Source of the DNA: Flavobacteriales bacterium
Lineage (GTDB): Bacteria > Bacteroidota > Bacteroidia > CAIKAF01
Length of the DNA: 64,000 nucleotides
NCBI GenBank assembly: GCA_022402535.1
Contig: JAKRSD010000007.1
Span: 184,196-248,195 of the forward strand
Reading direction: 5' to 3'
A model generated the notes under the pieces. It saw nothing but the letters and a program-made list of their open reading frames with translations, ran no database searches and was not told the origin of the DNA. A program made the translations under genes and the position numbers. Every line of letters starts with the position of its first letter. The first letter of the stretch is position 1. Below, in pieces: positions 18,221 through 28,100 of the stretch.

Positions 18221-19321
18221 ATGAATTATTTACGCCTTTTGGTTGTATTGGTATTATTTGTTGGTCTGTATTCCTGCGAAAGCTCTTCGGGAAAATCAAA
18301 CACTATAGCTACTTCAAAGTTTAAAGTAGTAAGTCCGGCATTGAAAGATACCGTATTAGTGAATGAGTATGTGGCAGATATTGAAGCTGAAAATAATGTT
18401 GAAATCAGGCTCAGGGTAGGTGGATTTTTAGATAAAATTTATGTGAAAGAAGGGCAGGAAATAAAAAAAGGAGATTTGCTTTTTTATATAAATGATGCCG
18501 AATACCGCAACCGCCTTATGGGCATGAAAGCTACGCTAGCCAACGCCAAAGCAGAATTAAACGTGGCTGAAGTAGAACAAAAAAGGGTAGCCTCTTTGGT
18601 TAAACAAAATATACTTTCACCTTCGGAGGCCGATGTGGCCAACTCTAAACTGGAAGCGGCCAAAGCCAAAGTGGAAGAAGCTGCGGCAAACGTAGAATAT
18701 GCAGAAATTCAACTTTCGTACACCAAAATAAAGGCACCGTTTAATGGCGTAATTGACCGTATTCCGCTAAAAACAGGTTCCCTGTTGAAAGAAGGAGATC
18801 TGTTAACCACCGTTTCTGAAATTCAGGGAGTATATGCCTATTTTCATATTTCAGAAAATGAATACCTGTCCATGATCAAAAATAATCAGGTTCAACATAC
18901 AGAGACTTATCTGGTTCTCTCTGATGGAAGTAAATATCCATACCCTGGAAAAATTGAAAATGCGGAAAGCGAAATTGATGAAGGAACGGGTTCCATTGCG
19001 TTTAAAGCCTATTTCAAAAACCCTGAGAAAATTTTGAAACATGGCGCAACAGGAAAACTGCAGATTCTTACTCCGTCAGAAAACACCCTGCTGATTCCAC
19101 AAAAATGCATTACTGAGCAACAGGACAAAAACTATGTTTTTGTGGTTTTACCAGATAATACCGTGCGTCGGCAGGCTATTAAAACGGGACGCCGCATCGG
19201 CAACCTTATTGTGGTAAAAGAAGGCTTAACCAATGCTGACCAAGTCCTGTTGGAAGGCATTCAGCTCGTAAAAGAAGGACAAACCATAGTAACAGAAAAA
19301 GTAGAAATTCCGGGTCTGTAA
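18221..19321 (+). CDS. RND efflux periplasmic adaptor (membrane fusion protein), lipoprotein
   Basis: 366 residues of the AcrA/HlyD type, linking the inner-membrane pump to the outer-membrane channel. The signal peptide ends in a lipobox-like LYSC, so the mature Cys near residue 19 is probably lipidated. A biotinyl-lipoyl-like half motif (R-V-G-G-F-L-D-K-I-Y-V-K-E-G-Q-E-I-K-K-G-D) is followed by a coiled-coil hairpin of about residues 95-165. The second half motif is A-P-F-N-G-V-I-D-R. Beta-barrel and membrane-proximal domains follow. It is the first of three tightly spaced pump genes, 22 bases before the RND permease. The exported substrate cannot be told. Confidence 0.92.
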   Translation: MNYLRLLVVLVLFVGLYSCESSSGKSNTIATSKFKVVSPALKDTVLVNEYVADIEAENNVEIRLRVGGFLDKIYVKEGQEIKKGDLLFYINDAEYRNRLMGMKATLANAKAELNVAEVEQKRVASLVKQNILSPSEADVANSKLEAAKAKVEEAAANVEYAEIQLSYTKIKAPFNGVIDRIPLKTGSLLKEGDLLTTVSEIQGVYAYFHISENEYLSMIKNNQVQHTETYLVLSDGSKYPYPGKIENAESEIDEGTGSIAFKAYFKNPEKILKHGATGKLQILTPSENTLLIPQKCITEQQDKNYVFVVLPDNTVRRQAIKTGRRIGNLIVVKEGLTNADQVLLEGIQLVKEGQTIVTEKVEIPGL

Positions 19322-19343
19322 CCGGACTTCAACCTATTGAAAC

Positions 19344-22300
19344 ATGATTGAAAAATTTATACGAAGACCCGTTTTATCACTGGTTATTTCGCTCATCATT
19401 ACCTTGGTGGGAGCCATATCGTTAGTTACGCTTCCCATTACCCAATTCCCGGATATTGTGCCCCCGGCGGTTACTGTTACGGCGCGCTACACGGGTGCCA
19501 ATGCCGAAACTTCCACCAAATCGGTGGCCATGCAGTTGGAACGGGCCATAAACGGTGTGCCCGGAATGACCTATATGTCTACCGTTACCGGAAATGACGG
19601 AATAACCATGATTACCGTGTTTTTTGAAGTGGGCACCGATCCCGACTTTGCAGCCGTAAGTGTTCAAAACCGGGTTAGCACCGTGTTGGATGAGCTGCCC
19701 GAAGAGGTAATCCGCGCCGGAGTGAGTACCGAAAAAGAAGTAAACAGTATCCTGATGTACCTCAATATCATGAGTGAAGATACCGCCATGGATGAACAGT
19801 TCATTTTCAACTTTACGGACATCAATATCATTCAGGAACTGAAACGGATTGACGGCGTAGGCCGCGCAGAAATCCTTGGACAAAAGGAGTATGCCATGCG
19901 GGTTTGGCTGAATCCGGAAAAAATGATTGCCTATGATATTTCGGCAGACGAAGTAGTGCAGGCACTTCGTGCACAAAACGTGGAGGCCGCACCCGGCAAA
20001 ATTGGAGAAAGTTCGGGCAAAACCCCCAACGACCTACAATATGTATTACGCTATTCGGGGAAATTTTTCACTCCTGAACAATACCAAAACCTCCCTTTGC
20101 GGGCCACCGAAAGCGGGGCCATTTTGCGTCTGAAAGACATTGCCGACGTAGAGTTCGGTTCTATGAGCTATGGGATGGTTTCTCAAACCGACGGAAAACC
20201 TTCTGCCTCCATTCTCATTAAACAAAGACCAGGATCTAACGCCAGTCAGGTAATTAAAAACATTAAAAACCGCATGGCAGAACTGGAAAAAGAATCTTTT
20301 CCGCCGGGCATGAAATTCAACTATGCGTACGATGTATCGCGCTTTTTGGATGCCTCCATCAAAGAAGTAATCAAAACCCTGATTGAAGCCCTGATTCTTG
20401 TTTTTATCGTGGTTTTTATCTTCCTTCAGGACTTCCGATCTACCCTCATTCCGGCCCTAGCCGTACCCGTTTCTCTTATTGGAACATTCGGGTTTATGCA
20501 GGCCATGGGATTCTCCATAAACCTACTAACGCTTTTTGCCTTGGTACTGGCCATTGGTATTGTGGTAGATAATGCCATTGTGGTGGTAGAAGCCGTGCAT
20601 GCCAAAATGAGTGAAAAACATATGAATGCCATGGATGCCACGGTGGAAACCATGAAAGAAATCAGCGGCGCCATTGTGGCCATTACGCTCGTTATGTCTG
20701 CCGTATTTATTCCGGTTTCATTTTTAAGCGGTCCCGTGGGGGTATTTTACCGTCAGTTTTCCCTCACGCTGGCCGTTTCCATCGTTATTTCAGGCATCAA
20801 TGCCCTTACGTTGACTCCGGCTCTCTGCGCCATTTTACTAAAACACAATCCTCCGGGGAATGATATGCTCTCGAAGTTTTTCAAAAAGTTCAACTTCGGA
20901 TATGATAAACTTTCGGACAAGTACAAATCCGTCATTTCCAAAACAGCACCCAAAATTCCGATTACGGTGATTATGCTGGTGGTTTTTCTTTTGGCCACTT
21001 ACGGCACTTCTAAAATATTACCCGGCGGGTTTATTCCTATGGAAGATCAGGGTATGATTTACGTAAATGTAACCTCGCCTTCGGGTTCTACGGTTGAGCG
21101 TACCGAAAATGTGATGAAAGAAATTGAACGCTCAATCAAAACCATGGATGGAGTAGAAAATATTTCCACCCTGTCGGGATATAACCTGGTGAGCGAAACG
21201 GCCGGTTCCTCTTACGGAATGGGCATGGTAAACCTAAAAAATTGGAGCGAAAGAGATGCAGGAATCACTGAAATAATGGAAGAAATGAAAACCCGCACCG
21301 CACACATCAAAGATGCGCAGATTGAGTTTTTTCCGCCGCCCACGGTGCCCGGATTCGGAAATGCCTCGGGGTTTGAACTTCGGATTTTAGATAAAACCGG
21401 AACCGGAAACTTGGAAAAACTTTCCGAAGTAACCAATACCTTCATCAACGACCTGCTGAAAACCGAAAAGGCCGGAAGCGCTTTTACCAGTTTTGACGTC
21501 TCGTTTCCCCAATATCTGATTCATATTGATTATGACATGGCTGCTAAAAAAGGCATTTCGGTAGATAATGCCATGAGTACCCTGCAAACGCTCATCGGTA
21601 GTTTTTATGCCACCAATTTTGTGCGTTTTAACCAGATGTACAAAGTGATGATTCAGGCCGACCCTGAATCGCGGAATACGCCCAACGACCTTTTACGTCT
21701 CTTTGTAAAAAACGAAAGGGGAGAACAGGTTCCTTTCTCTACGTTTATTCGCATGGAAAGAGTTTACGGACCAGAACAGATTACCCGTTACAACATGTAT
21801 AATTCCGCCATGGTAAACGGAGATGCAGCGCCGGGATATAGCAGCGGCGACGTAATCGAAACCATTCAGACGCTGGCTGCAGAAACGCTGCCTCAGGGTT
21901 ACGACTACGAATGGAGCGGAATGACCCGCGAAGAAATCCTATCGGGAAATCAGGCCGGTATCATTTTCATTATTTCGCTGGTTTTCGTTTACCTGTTGCT
22001 TGCCGCGCAGTACGAAAGTTTCCTGCTGCCTTTGCCCGTTATTTTAAGCCTGCCTGCCGGGGTGTTCGGTTCCTTTTTAACGCTCAAATTCGCTGGACTG
22101 GAAAACAATATCTATGCACAGGTGGCCCTGGTAATGCTCATCGGCCTGTTGGGGAAAAACGCCATCCTGATTGTGGAATTTGCCATACAGCGCCGCAATG
22201 AAGGACTTTCTATTCTTATGGCCGCTATTGAAGGCTCCGTGAGCCGTTTACGACCGATCTTGATGACTTCCTTTGCCTTTATTGCCGGTCTTATTCCGCT

Positions 22301-22466
22301 TTGTATTGCCTCTGGAGCAGGGGCCATGGGCAACCGTTCCATCGGAACTGCCGCCGCCGGCGGAATGCTCACGGGTACCCTGCTCGGTATTTTCATCATT
22401 CCCGGTTTGTATTTCCTTTTCGCTACCCTTTCCGAAAAATTTTCCAAATCAGAAAAATCAAAATAA
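19344..22466 (+). CDS. RND efflux pump, hydrophobe/amphiphile efflux (AcrB-like) permease
   Basis: 1040 residues, full length for the AcrB family. It starts MIEKFIRRPVLSLVISL and has two repeats of six membrane helices with large periplasmic loops. The proton-relay helix TM4 reads G-I-V-V-D-N-A-I-V-V-V-E: the first Asp (residue 409) is kept and the second is Asn. The TM10 Lys is present in GLLGKNAILIVEFA. The pump takes hydrophobic or amphiphilic compounds from the periplasm and inner leaflet and drives export with the proton gradient. It forms a tripartite system with the adaptor upstream and the channel that starts 9 bases downstream. The substrate range is unknown. Confidence 0.94.
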   Translation: MIEKFIRRPVLSLVISLIITLVGAISLVTLPITQFPDIVPPAVTVTARYTGANAETSTKSVAMQLERAINGVPGMTYMSTVTGNDGITMITVFFEVGTDPDFAAVSVQNRVSTVLDELPEEVIRAGVSTEKEVNSILMYLNIMSEDTAMDEQFIFNFTDINIIQELKRIDGVGRAEILGQKEYAMRVWLNPEKMIAYDISADEVVQALRAQNVEAAPGKIGESSGKTPNDLQYVLRYSGKFFTPEQYQNLPLRATESGAILRLKDIADVEFGSMSYGMVSQTDGKPSASILIKQRPGSNASQVIKNIKNRMAELEKESFPPGMKFNYAYDVSRFLDASIKEVIKTLIEALILVFIVVFIFLQDFRSTLIPALAVPVSLIGTFGFMQAMGFSINLLTLFALVLAIGIVVDNAIVVVEAVHAKMSEKHMNAMDATVETMKEISGAIVAITLVMSAVFIPVSFLSGPVGVFYRQFSLTLAVSIVISGINALTLTPALCAILLKHNPPGNDMLSKFFKKFNFGYDKLSDKYKSVISKTAPKIPITVIMLVVFLLATYGTSKILPGGFIPMEDQGMIYVNVTSPSGSTVERTENVMKEIERSIKTMDGVENISTLSGYNLVSETAGSSYGMGMVNLKNWSERDAGITEIMEEMKTRTAHIKDAQIEFFPPPTVPGFGNASGFELRILDKTGTGNLEKLSEVTNTFINDLLKTEKAGSAFTSFDVSFPQYLIHIDYDMAAKKGISVDNAMSTLQTLIGSFYATNFVRFNQMYKVMIQADPESRNTPNDLLRLFVKNERGEQVPFSTFIRMERVYGPEQITRYNMYNSAMVNGDAAPGYSSGDVIETIQTLAAETLPQGYDYEWSGMTREEILSGNQAGIIFIISLVFVYLLLAAQYESFLLPLPVILSLPAGVFGSFLTLKFAGLENNIYAQVALVMLIGLLGKNAILIVEFAIQRRNEGLSILMAAIEGSVSRLRPILMTSFAFIAGLIPLCIASGAGAMGNRSIGTAAAGGMLTGTLLGIFIIPGLYFLFATLSEKFSKSEKSK

Positions 22467-22474
22467 CGCTGAAC

Positions 22475-23935
22475 ATGTCATTTACCCGAACAAAACATAT
22501 CACCCATTTTGTAGTGCTTATTGCCTTAGCGGCAGCCCTGTTCACAGGATGCAAAGCCTTTAAGCCGATACAGTTGCCCGAACTGAAATCAATGCCGGAA
22601 TCGTTCGGAACGCCAACCGATACGACAACCATCGGTATTGAGTCACCCAAGGATTTTTTTCAGGATCCACTGCTTGTGGCGCTCATTAATGAGGCCCATA
22701 AAAACAACCCCGATGTGCTGATTGCCGTGGAACGGATTAATATGGCACACGCTTTTTTAAAAATGAAAAGAGGCGATCAGATTCCCACATTAGACCTTGC
22801 TTCTTCAGGCAGCATTCAAAAATATGGCGATTATACCATGGAAGGCGTGGGAAATTTCGACACCAACCTTTCGCCAAACATAAACGACAAACAGCGTATT
22901 GCACAGCCTTACGTGCCCAACCTGCTTCTGGGAATTAATACTTCATGGGAAATTGATATCTGGGGCAAGTTCAGAAACCGGAAAAGGGCCGCCAAACAAA
23001 GGCTCATGGCCACCGAATACGGCAAAAGAGCTCTGGGTACTTCTATTACGTCTATGGTGGCTTCTCTCTATTACGAACTGTTGGCTTTAGATGCCGAATT
23101 ACTCATTATCCGCAAAAACATTGAACTGCAGGAGCAGGCGCTTCAAGTGGTTTTGGCCCGAAAAGAGGCCGGCCGCGAAGACCAACTTGCCGTGGAACGC
23201 TTCAAAGCCCAGCTTTTGTATACCCGAGGACTGGAGCCGGCGATAAAACAAGATATTTTGTTGGTTGAAAATCAACTCAATACATTGCTGGGCAGATATC
23301 CGCAGCCGGTAATCCGCACTACTGACTTTAGCCGGTACGATGTGCCTGTAAATCCTAAAGTGGGCATTCCTTCCCAACTGCTCCTCAACCGCCCCGATAT
23401 AATTCAGGCCGAAAAAGAACTAGCCGCTTCCGGATTAGAAGTAAAATCAGCCAGAGCCGAATTTTTGCCCGCCCTGCGCATCAACTTGAATCTCGGGCTG
23501 AATTCATTCAGTGCCACCTCTTTGTTTGATATTCCGGCATCACTGGCATTCGGGTTTATCGGCGGACTTACGGGACCTTTGCTGAACAGGGCTCAAATAC
23601 AGGGAAATTTTAACCGCACAGCAGCCGAAAACAAAATTTCTTTTTACGAATATCAAAAAACACTGCTTACAGGATACACCGAAGTTTATACACACCTAAA
23701 CCAGGCACAGATGCTGGCCGAAAGAGACTCGCTGAAACGGGAGGAAGTTGTGGTGATGCAGAATGCGGTGGAAATTTCTGAAAATCTGATGAAAACGGGA
23801 TATGCCAATTATTTGGATGTAATTACGGCCCAAAAATCGGTATTGGATGCAGAATTAGAAAGCGCGGTAATCCGCAAAAACCGTTTCCTGAATATCATCA
23901 ACTTATATAAAGCAACTGGCGGAGGCTGGCAATAA
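22475..23935 (+). CDS. Outer-membrane efflux channel, TolC/NodT-type lipoprotein
   Basis: 486 residues from the ATG at 22475. Open frame continues upstream into the pump gene but has no signal sequence, so it was rejected. The start gives MSFTRTKHITHFVVLIALAAALFTGC, a lipoprotein signal with Cys near residue 26. Two long OEP repeats follow, with the family segments SWEIDIWGKFRNRKRAAKQRL and NRPDIIQAEKELAASG. It completes the tripartite RND exporter. The stop codon lies 2 bases from the rlmN stop on the other strand, leaving no room for a separate terminator. Confidence 0.92.
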   Translation: MSFTRTKHITHFVVLIALAAALFTGCKAFKPIQLPELKSMPESFGTPTDTTTIGIESPKDFFQDPLLVALINEAHKNNPDVLIAVERINMAHAFLKMKRGDQIPTLDLASSGSIQKYGDYTMEGVGNFDTNLSPNINDKQRIAQPYVPNLLLGINTSWEIDIWGKFRNRKRAAKQRLMATEYGKRALGTSITSMVASLYYELLALDAELLIIRKNIELQEQALQVVLARKEAGREDQLAVERFKAQLLYTRGLEPAIKQDILLVENQLNTLLGRYPQPVIRTTDFSRYDVPVNPKVGIPSQLLLNRPDIIQAEKELAASGLEVKSARAEFLPALRINLNLGLNSFSATSLFDIPASLAFGFIGGLTGPLLNRAQIQGNFNRTAAENKISFYEYQKTLLTGYTEVYTHLNQAQMLAERDSLKREEVVVMQNAVEISENLMKTGYANYLDVITAQKSVLDAELESAVIRKNRFLNIINLYKATGGGWQ

Positions 23936-23937
23936 AA

Positions 23938-24987
23938 TCAAGATTTCTTCCCGGCCAATTGTCCGCAGGCAGCATCAATGTCTTTTCCGCGGCTGCGGCG
24001 TACTTTGGCTACGATCCCTTCCCGCTCCAAGACCTGCACAAAGGCATTCAGGCGTTCTTCGGTGGTCTGTTCAAATTCGCCGTCTTCAATGGGGTTGTAC
24101 TCTATGATATTTACCTTGGATGGAATATGTTTGCAGAAACGCGCCAGATTGCGGGCATCCTGCACCGTGTCGTTAAAATCTTTAAATACGATATATTCAT
24201 AGGTAACGGCATTGCCCGTTTTGGCATAATAATGTTTGAGCGCGGCGGCTAAATCTTCCAACGGATTCGTGTCGTTGATGCTCATGATTTTGCTTCGCTT
24301 TTCGTTATCCGCCGCATGCAGGGAAAGGGCTAATTTGAATTTCACTTCATCGTCGCCCAGTTTATGAATCATTTTGGCAATGCCCGATGTGGAAAGGGTA
24401 ATGCGTTTGTAGGCCATGTTCAACCCTTCGGGCGAATGAATATGCTCTATGGCGGCTGCTACATTTTTGTAGTTTAGCAGGGGTTCGCCCATTCCCATGA
24501 GTACAATGTTGGTGAGCGGTTTTCCGTAAAATTCTTCTGCCTGGTTTTTAATCGCCACCACCTGATCGTAAATTTCATCGGCATGTAGGTTGCGCATCAT
24601 TTTTAGGCGGGCCGTGGCGCAAAATTTACAATCGAGGCTGCAGCCTGCCTGTGAGCTGATGCAGGCCGTCATGCGTTTGGGGGTGGGAATGAGCACCCCT
24701 TCAATGGTTTTGCCGTCAGTAAGTGAAAACACCGATTTTACGGTGCCGTCGGCACTGCGCTGGCAGTCGGAAGTGTGAAGTTCGGTAATTAGAAAATGTT
24801 CTTCCAGAAAAGCCCGAAGATCTTTGGGCAGGTTGGTCATCTGTTCAAACGACTTGGCATGTTTCTGCCAAACCCACTGGTACACCTGATCGGCCCGAAA
24901 GGCTTTTTCGCCGCGCTCTTTAAAGAATTCGCGGAGTTCGTCCTTGTCGAAACTGCGTACATTCGGTTTGGTCGTTTTCAGTAACAT
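23938..24987 (-). CDS. rlmN: Dual-specificity 23S rRNA/tRNA adenine-C2 methyltransferase
   Basis: Radical SAM enzyme that methylates C2 of A2503 in 23S rRNA and A37 in some tRNAs. 349 residues from the ATG at 24987; 31 further codons upstream look non-coding. The cluster motif C-x3-C-x2-C is C116-S-L-D-C120-K-F-C123, preceded by ACISSQAG. The methyl-carrying C-terminal Cys is C341 in DIDAACGQLAG. The conserved M-G-M-G-E-P-L-L-N and S-L-H-A segments are present. It is convergent with the efflux operon and divergent from the metalloprotease operon. Confidence 0.96.
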   Translation of the reverse strand: MLLKTTKPNVRSFDKDELREFFKERGEKAFRADQVYQWVWQKHAKSFEQMTNLPKDLRAFLEEHFLITELHTSDCQRSADGTVKSVFSLTDGKTIEGVLIPTPKRMTACISSQAGCSLDCKFCATARLKMMRNLHADEIYDQVVAIKNQAEEFYGKPLTNIVLMGMGEPLLNYKNVAAAIEHIHSPEGLNMAYKRITLSTSGIAKMIHKLGDDEVKFKLALSLHAADNEKRSKIMSINDTNPLEDLAAALKHYYAKTGNAVTYEYIVFKDFNDTVQDARNLARFCKHIPSKVNIIEYNPIEDGEFEQTTEERLNAFVQVLEREGIVAKVRRSRGKDIDAACGQLAGKKS

Positions 24988-25093
24988 GGGGCAAAGATAG
25001 GGGGAATTAGGGTGAATATTAATTTTAGCGTTCCTGCTGAAGGCAAGTATCTTTTTTCTTAAATTGCGCCTATTAACCAAAACTTAAAGCATT

Positions 25094-25168
25094 ATGAAAC
25101 ATTTCAAAAAAATCTTAACAAGTGTTAAACGGGGGGGGGGTAATTCTCTCGTTATTTGTTGTTTATAA
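25094..25168 (+). CDS. Short ATG-initiated frame, probably the displaced signal-peptide start of the metalloprotease
   Basis: From the ATG at 25094 the frame as written gives MKHFKKILTSVKRGGGNSLV and stops at 25166-25168 after 24 codons. It passes through ten consecutive G (25131-25140). If the run had 9 or 12 G, the same start would read into the metalloprotease: MKHFKKILTSVKRGG, then VILSLFVVYNLVFLKVAFTQ, a complete signal peptide. So this is most likely the true start of the next gene in an out-of-frame state, caused by slippage in the cell or by an error in counting the run. Confidence 0.6.
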   Translation: MKHFKKILTSVKRGGGNSLVICCL

Positions 25169-28100
25169 TTTAGTTTTCTTGAAAGTTGCATTCACACAAG
25201 AATTTGAATGTGGATTTGAAAACAACGAAATCCCCCAAAACTCATATACCAGAAGCGGAGAAGGCTGCTTTGATGTTTTAAAATACATTCCAGGGTATTT
25301 AACACCATCTTCACAATCTAAACAACTTGAGATAAATATTACAGTTTTTATAATGTGTCACAATGGTGATACAATTAAAGAACAATTCTCTAATCAAGTT
25401 TTAAATCAAGGATTATTACAATATTATTTTGATACTTTTTATAATCCTCGTATGGCTAGCAATCCTTTACCATCAGTTTCAAACCCCAATCCGACTACAG
25501 AACAGTCTGATTGGGGTTTGAGAATTAAATTAAAAGATGTTGTATATGTTGAAACTCCTTTCGAAAATGTAACTTCTCATACTCAGGCAATGAATTTTAC
25601 AGCTTCAAAGATAAATCAACTATGGCCTGATGGAAGACAGAGATCTATAGTTTGGTTTATTGGTAATACTAATACAAACTTAGCAGGGGGGGGTGTAGGG
25701 ATTGTAGAGGGTAAATATTTTACAGTTTATGGAAAAGATTGGAAAACAATGTTTTTAGACCAAACCGTTCTTCATGAACTAGGACATGCTTTAGGCTTAG
25801 ATCACACATTTTTAAATTCAACTACTTATTTTGATGGTGATAAAATAGATGACACACCTAATGATAAAAGCAGATGTGTCCCCAATAATTATATTAATTT
25901 CCCGGGATGCCCACATGGTATACCTGAGCCTCAATGTCCTAATTTAGTTATGGGTTATAGAGAATGTGCACCCGACTGGAATTACATGAGTCCTAAACAA
26001 ATTGGGCTAATGAGAATGTTATTAGAAAATGATTATCGATTCAATTTTTCTAACAATACAGTTAATTATTATCCACATACAATGACTCTGGCCAACTGTC
26101 AGAAAAATCCGCAACAGGCTCCTTATGTCGTAAATACAAATGAGGTATGGGAAAAGGCCATAGTGCTCGATCAGGATTTAATTGTTAAAACAGGCGCCAC
26201 GCTTACCATCCGATGCCGCCTGAATATGCCCGAACACGGAAAAATTACCGTGGAGCCGGGAGCTAAATTAGTGGTGGACGAAGGCACCATTACCAACGCA
26301 TGCGGCTATGTTTGGCAGGGCATAGAACTCTATGGAAATTCATCCGTGGCGCAAACCCTCAGCGGCGGGTATTACCCTCAGGCGCATCTGGTGCTTAAAA
26401 ACGGGGCTGTTATTGAAAATGCACGTAATGCAGTAACCACCTGGAAGTTTAATGATTATGCCAAAACCGGGGGTATCATTACCGCCAGCGATGCCATATT
26501 CCGCAACAATCACCGCTCCGTGGAGTTCATTTCGTATCCCTTTGCCGAAAAAAGTACATTTAAAAACTGTACGTTCATTATAGACGGACCGCTGAATGAC
26601 GGTGGCTACTGCACGAATATGGTAACCGCATGGAACGTGAACGGAACCTCCTTTCAGGGATGCACCTTTGAGTTTACCTATACCGGGCTTTACGGCACGG
26701 CTCCGCTGCCCAAAGGAATATATACCCATAATGCCAACTTCAGGGTAATTCCCTTGTGTACCGCACCTCCGGGCGGCATATTTCCCTGCCCGCCCTCACA
26801 GCAGCAGCCTAATTATTTCAAAGGACTGTATTACGGCATTCATGCCACCAACGGCACCTCTTTTCCTTACCGGGTGGATTCCGCCCACTTTGAAAACTGT
26901 GCTTACGGTATTTATTCTGACAGGGTGAATAATTTTCAGGTTACACGGAGTACGTTTAACATTAATCCGTTTTATGTAACCGGAACAGCAACCGGAATGG
27001 AAAACAACTGCGGCACGGGCTTTAAGATAGAAGGTAACCGTTTCTATTCTACCCATGCGCAGGCCCAAAATTACCTGCTTATGGGACTGATGAACGTGAA
27101 CACGGGACCCGCACTGAACGAGGTGTACCGAAATAAATACGAAAACCTGCGCATAGCCAACAACTCAGCCCTGACCAACTGGAGCTGGGGAGGCGGCAAT
27201 ACCGATCAGGGCCTGAAATACAAGTGCAACACCCACACCGGTAACCGGCGCGACCTGATGGTGGTAAATGGAACCGTGGGACAGAATCAGGGTTCTGTGA
27301 TAGATCTTGGTAACGGAAATTTTAGTTTCAACCCCGCCGGCAACACCTTTTCCGTAACTACAGACCCCTTGGGGCATATAGCCAATTTCGGGCAGAACCT
27401 GATTCGTTATGTACACCATAACCCGGCAAGCACCCCGCTCATTGTGCAGCCTACCAACATCATGCTGAATAATGTTACGTTGCAGTTTTCTAACGAACCC
27501 TTAAATTCCGGGTCCTGCCCGAGCAAACTGGGAAAACAGATCACTGTCTCCAAAACCGAATTTTTTTCAGCCAAAAGTAATTACGACGATGTGCGTTATG
27601 TGTATGACAATCTGCTGAACGGCGGCAATACACAAAGTACGCTGCAGCAGGTGGAGAACAGCTGGCCTGCCCAGGCCTGGGAACTCCGCAATCAGTTGTT
27701 GGCCAAATCTCCGTTTTTGGGTATGGAAGTGCTTTACGGGGTGGCGGAGCGCACTGATGTACTGCCCCACGCCCTCATGCTGGAAGTGTTTATGGCCAAT
27801 CCGCATTGTGCCAAAGACCGCCGCTTTTTGGCTTATCTGGAAAATAAACCGGTTCCCATGCCCGTCTGGATGATAAGCCTGCTGGCGGGAAACACCGCAC
27901 GTACCCTCAAGGACGATCTGGAGGCAGCCATGTCGCAGCAGGCAGTGGTTTGGGCAACGGCAGCGGATGAAATCATACACCACTATCTGAGTGATGAAAC
28001 AGATTATTCGCCTGACAGTGCATTGGCCTGGGTAAACCGGAAAACAACCTACGTTGCAAAATTGCAAAAGTCTGACCTCTCCGCTGCTAATACTGCATAC

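Noticed and set aside
19344..22466. Loss of pump function because the second TM4 Asp is Asn
   Set aside because: The first Asp and the TM10 Lys are intact, and from memory the same D-N pair occurs in related Bacteroidota pumps, so inactivation is not supported.
22301..22474. 58-codon upstream extension of the outer-membrane channel gene
   Set aside because: It lies inside the pump gene and lacks a signal sequence; the ATG at 22475 gives a proper lipoprotein signal.
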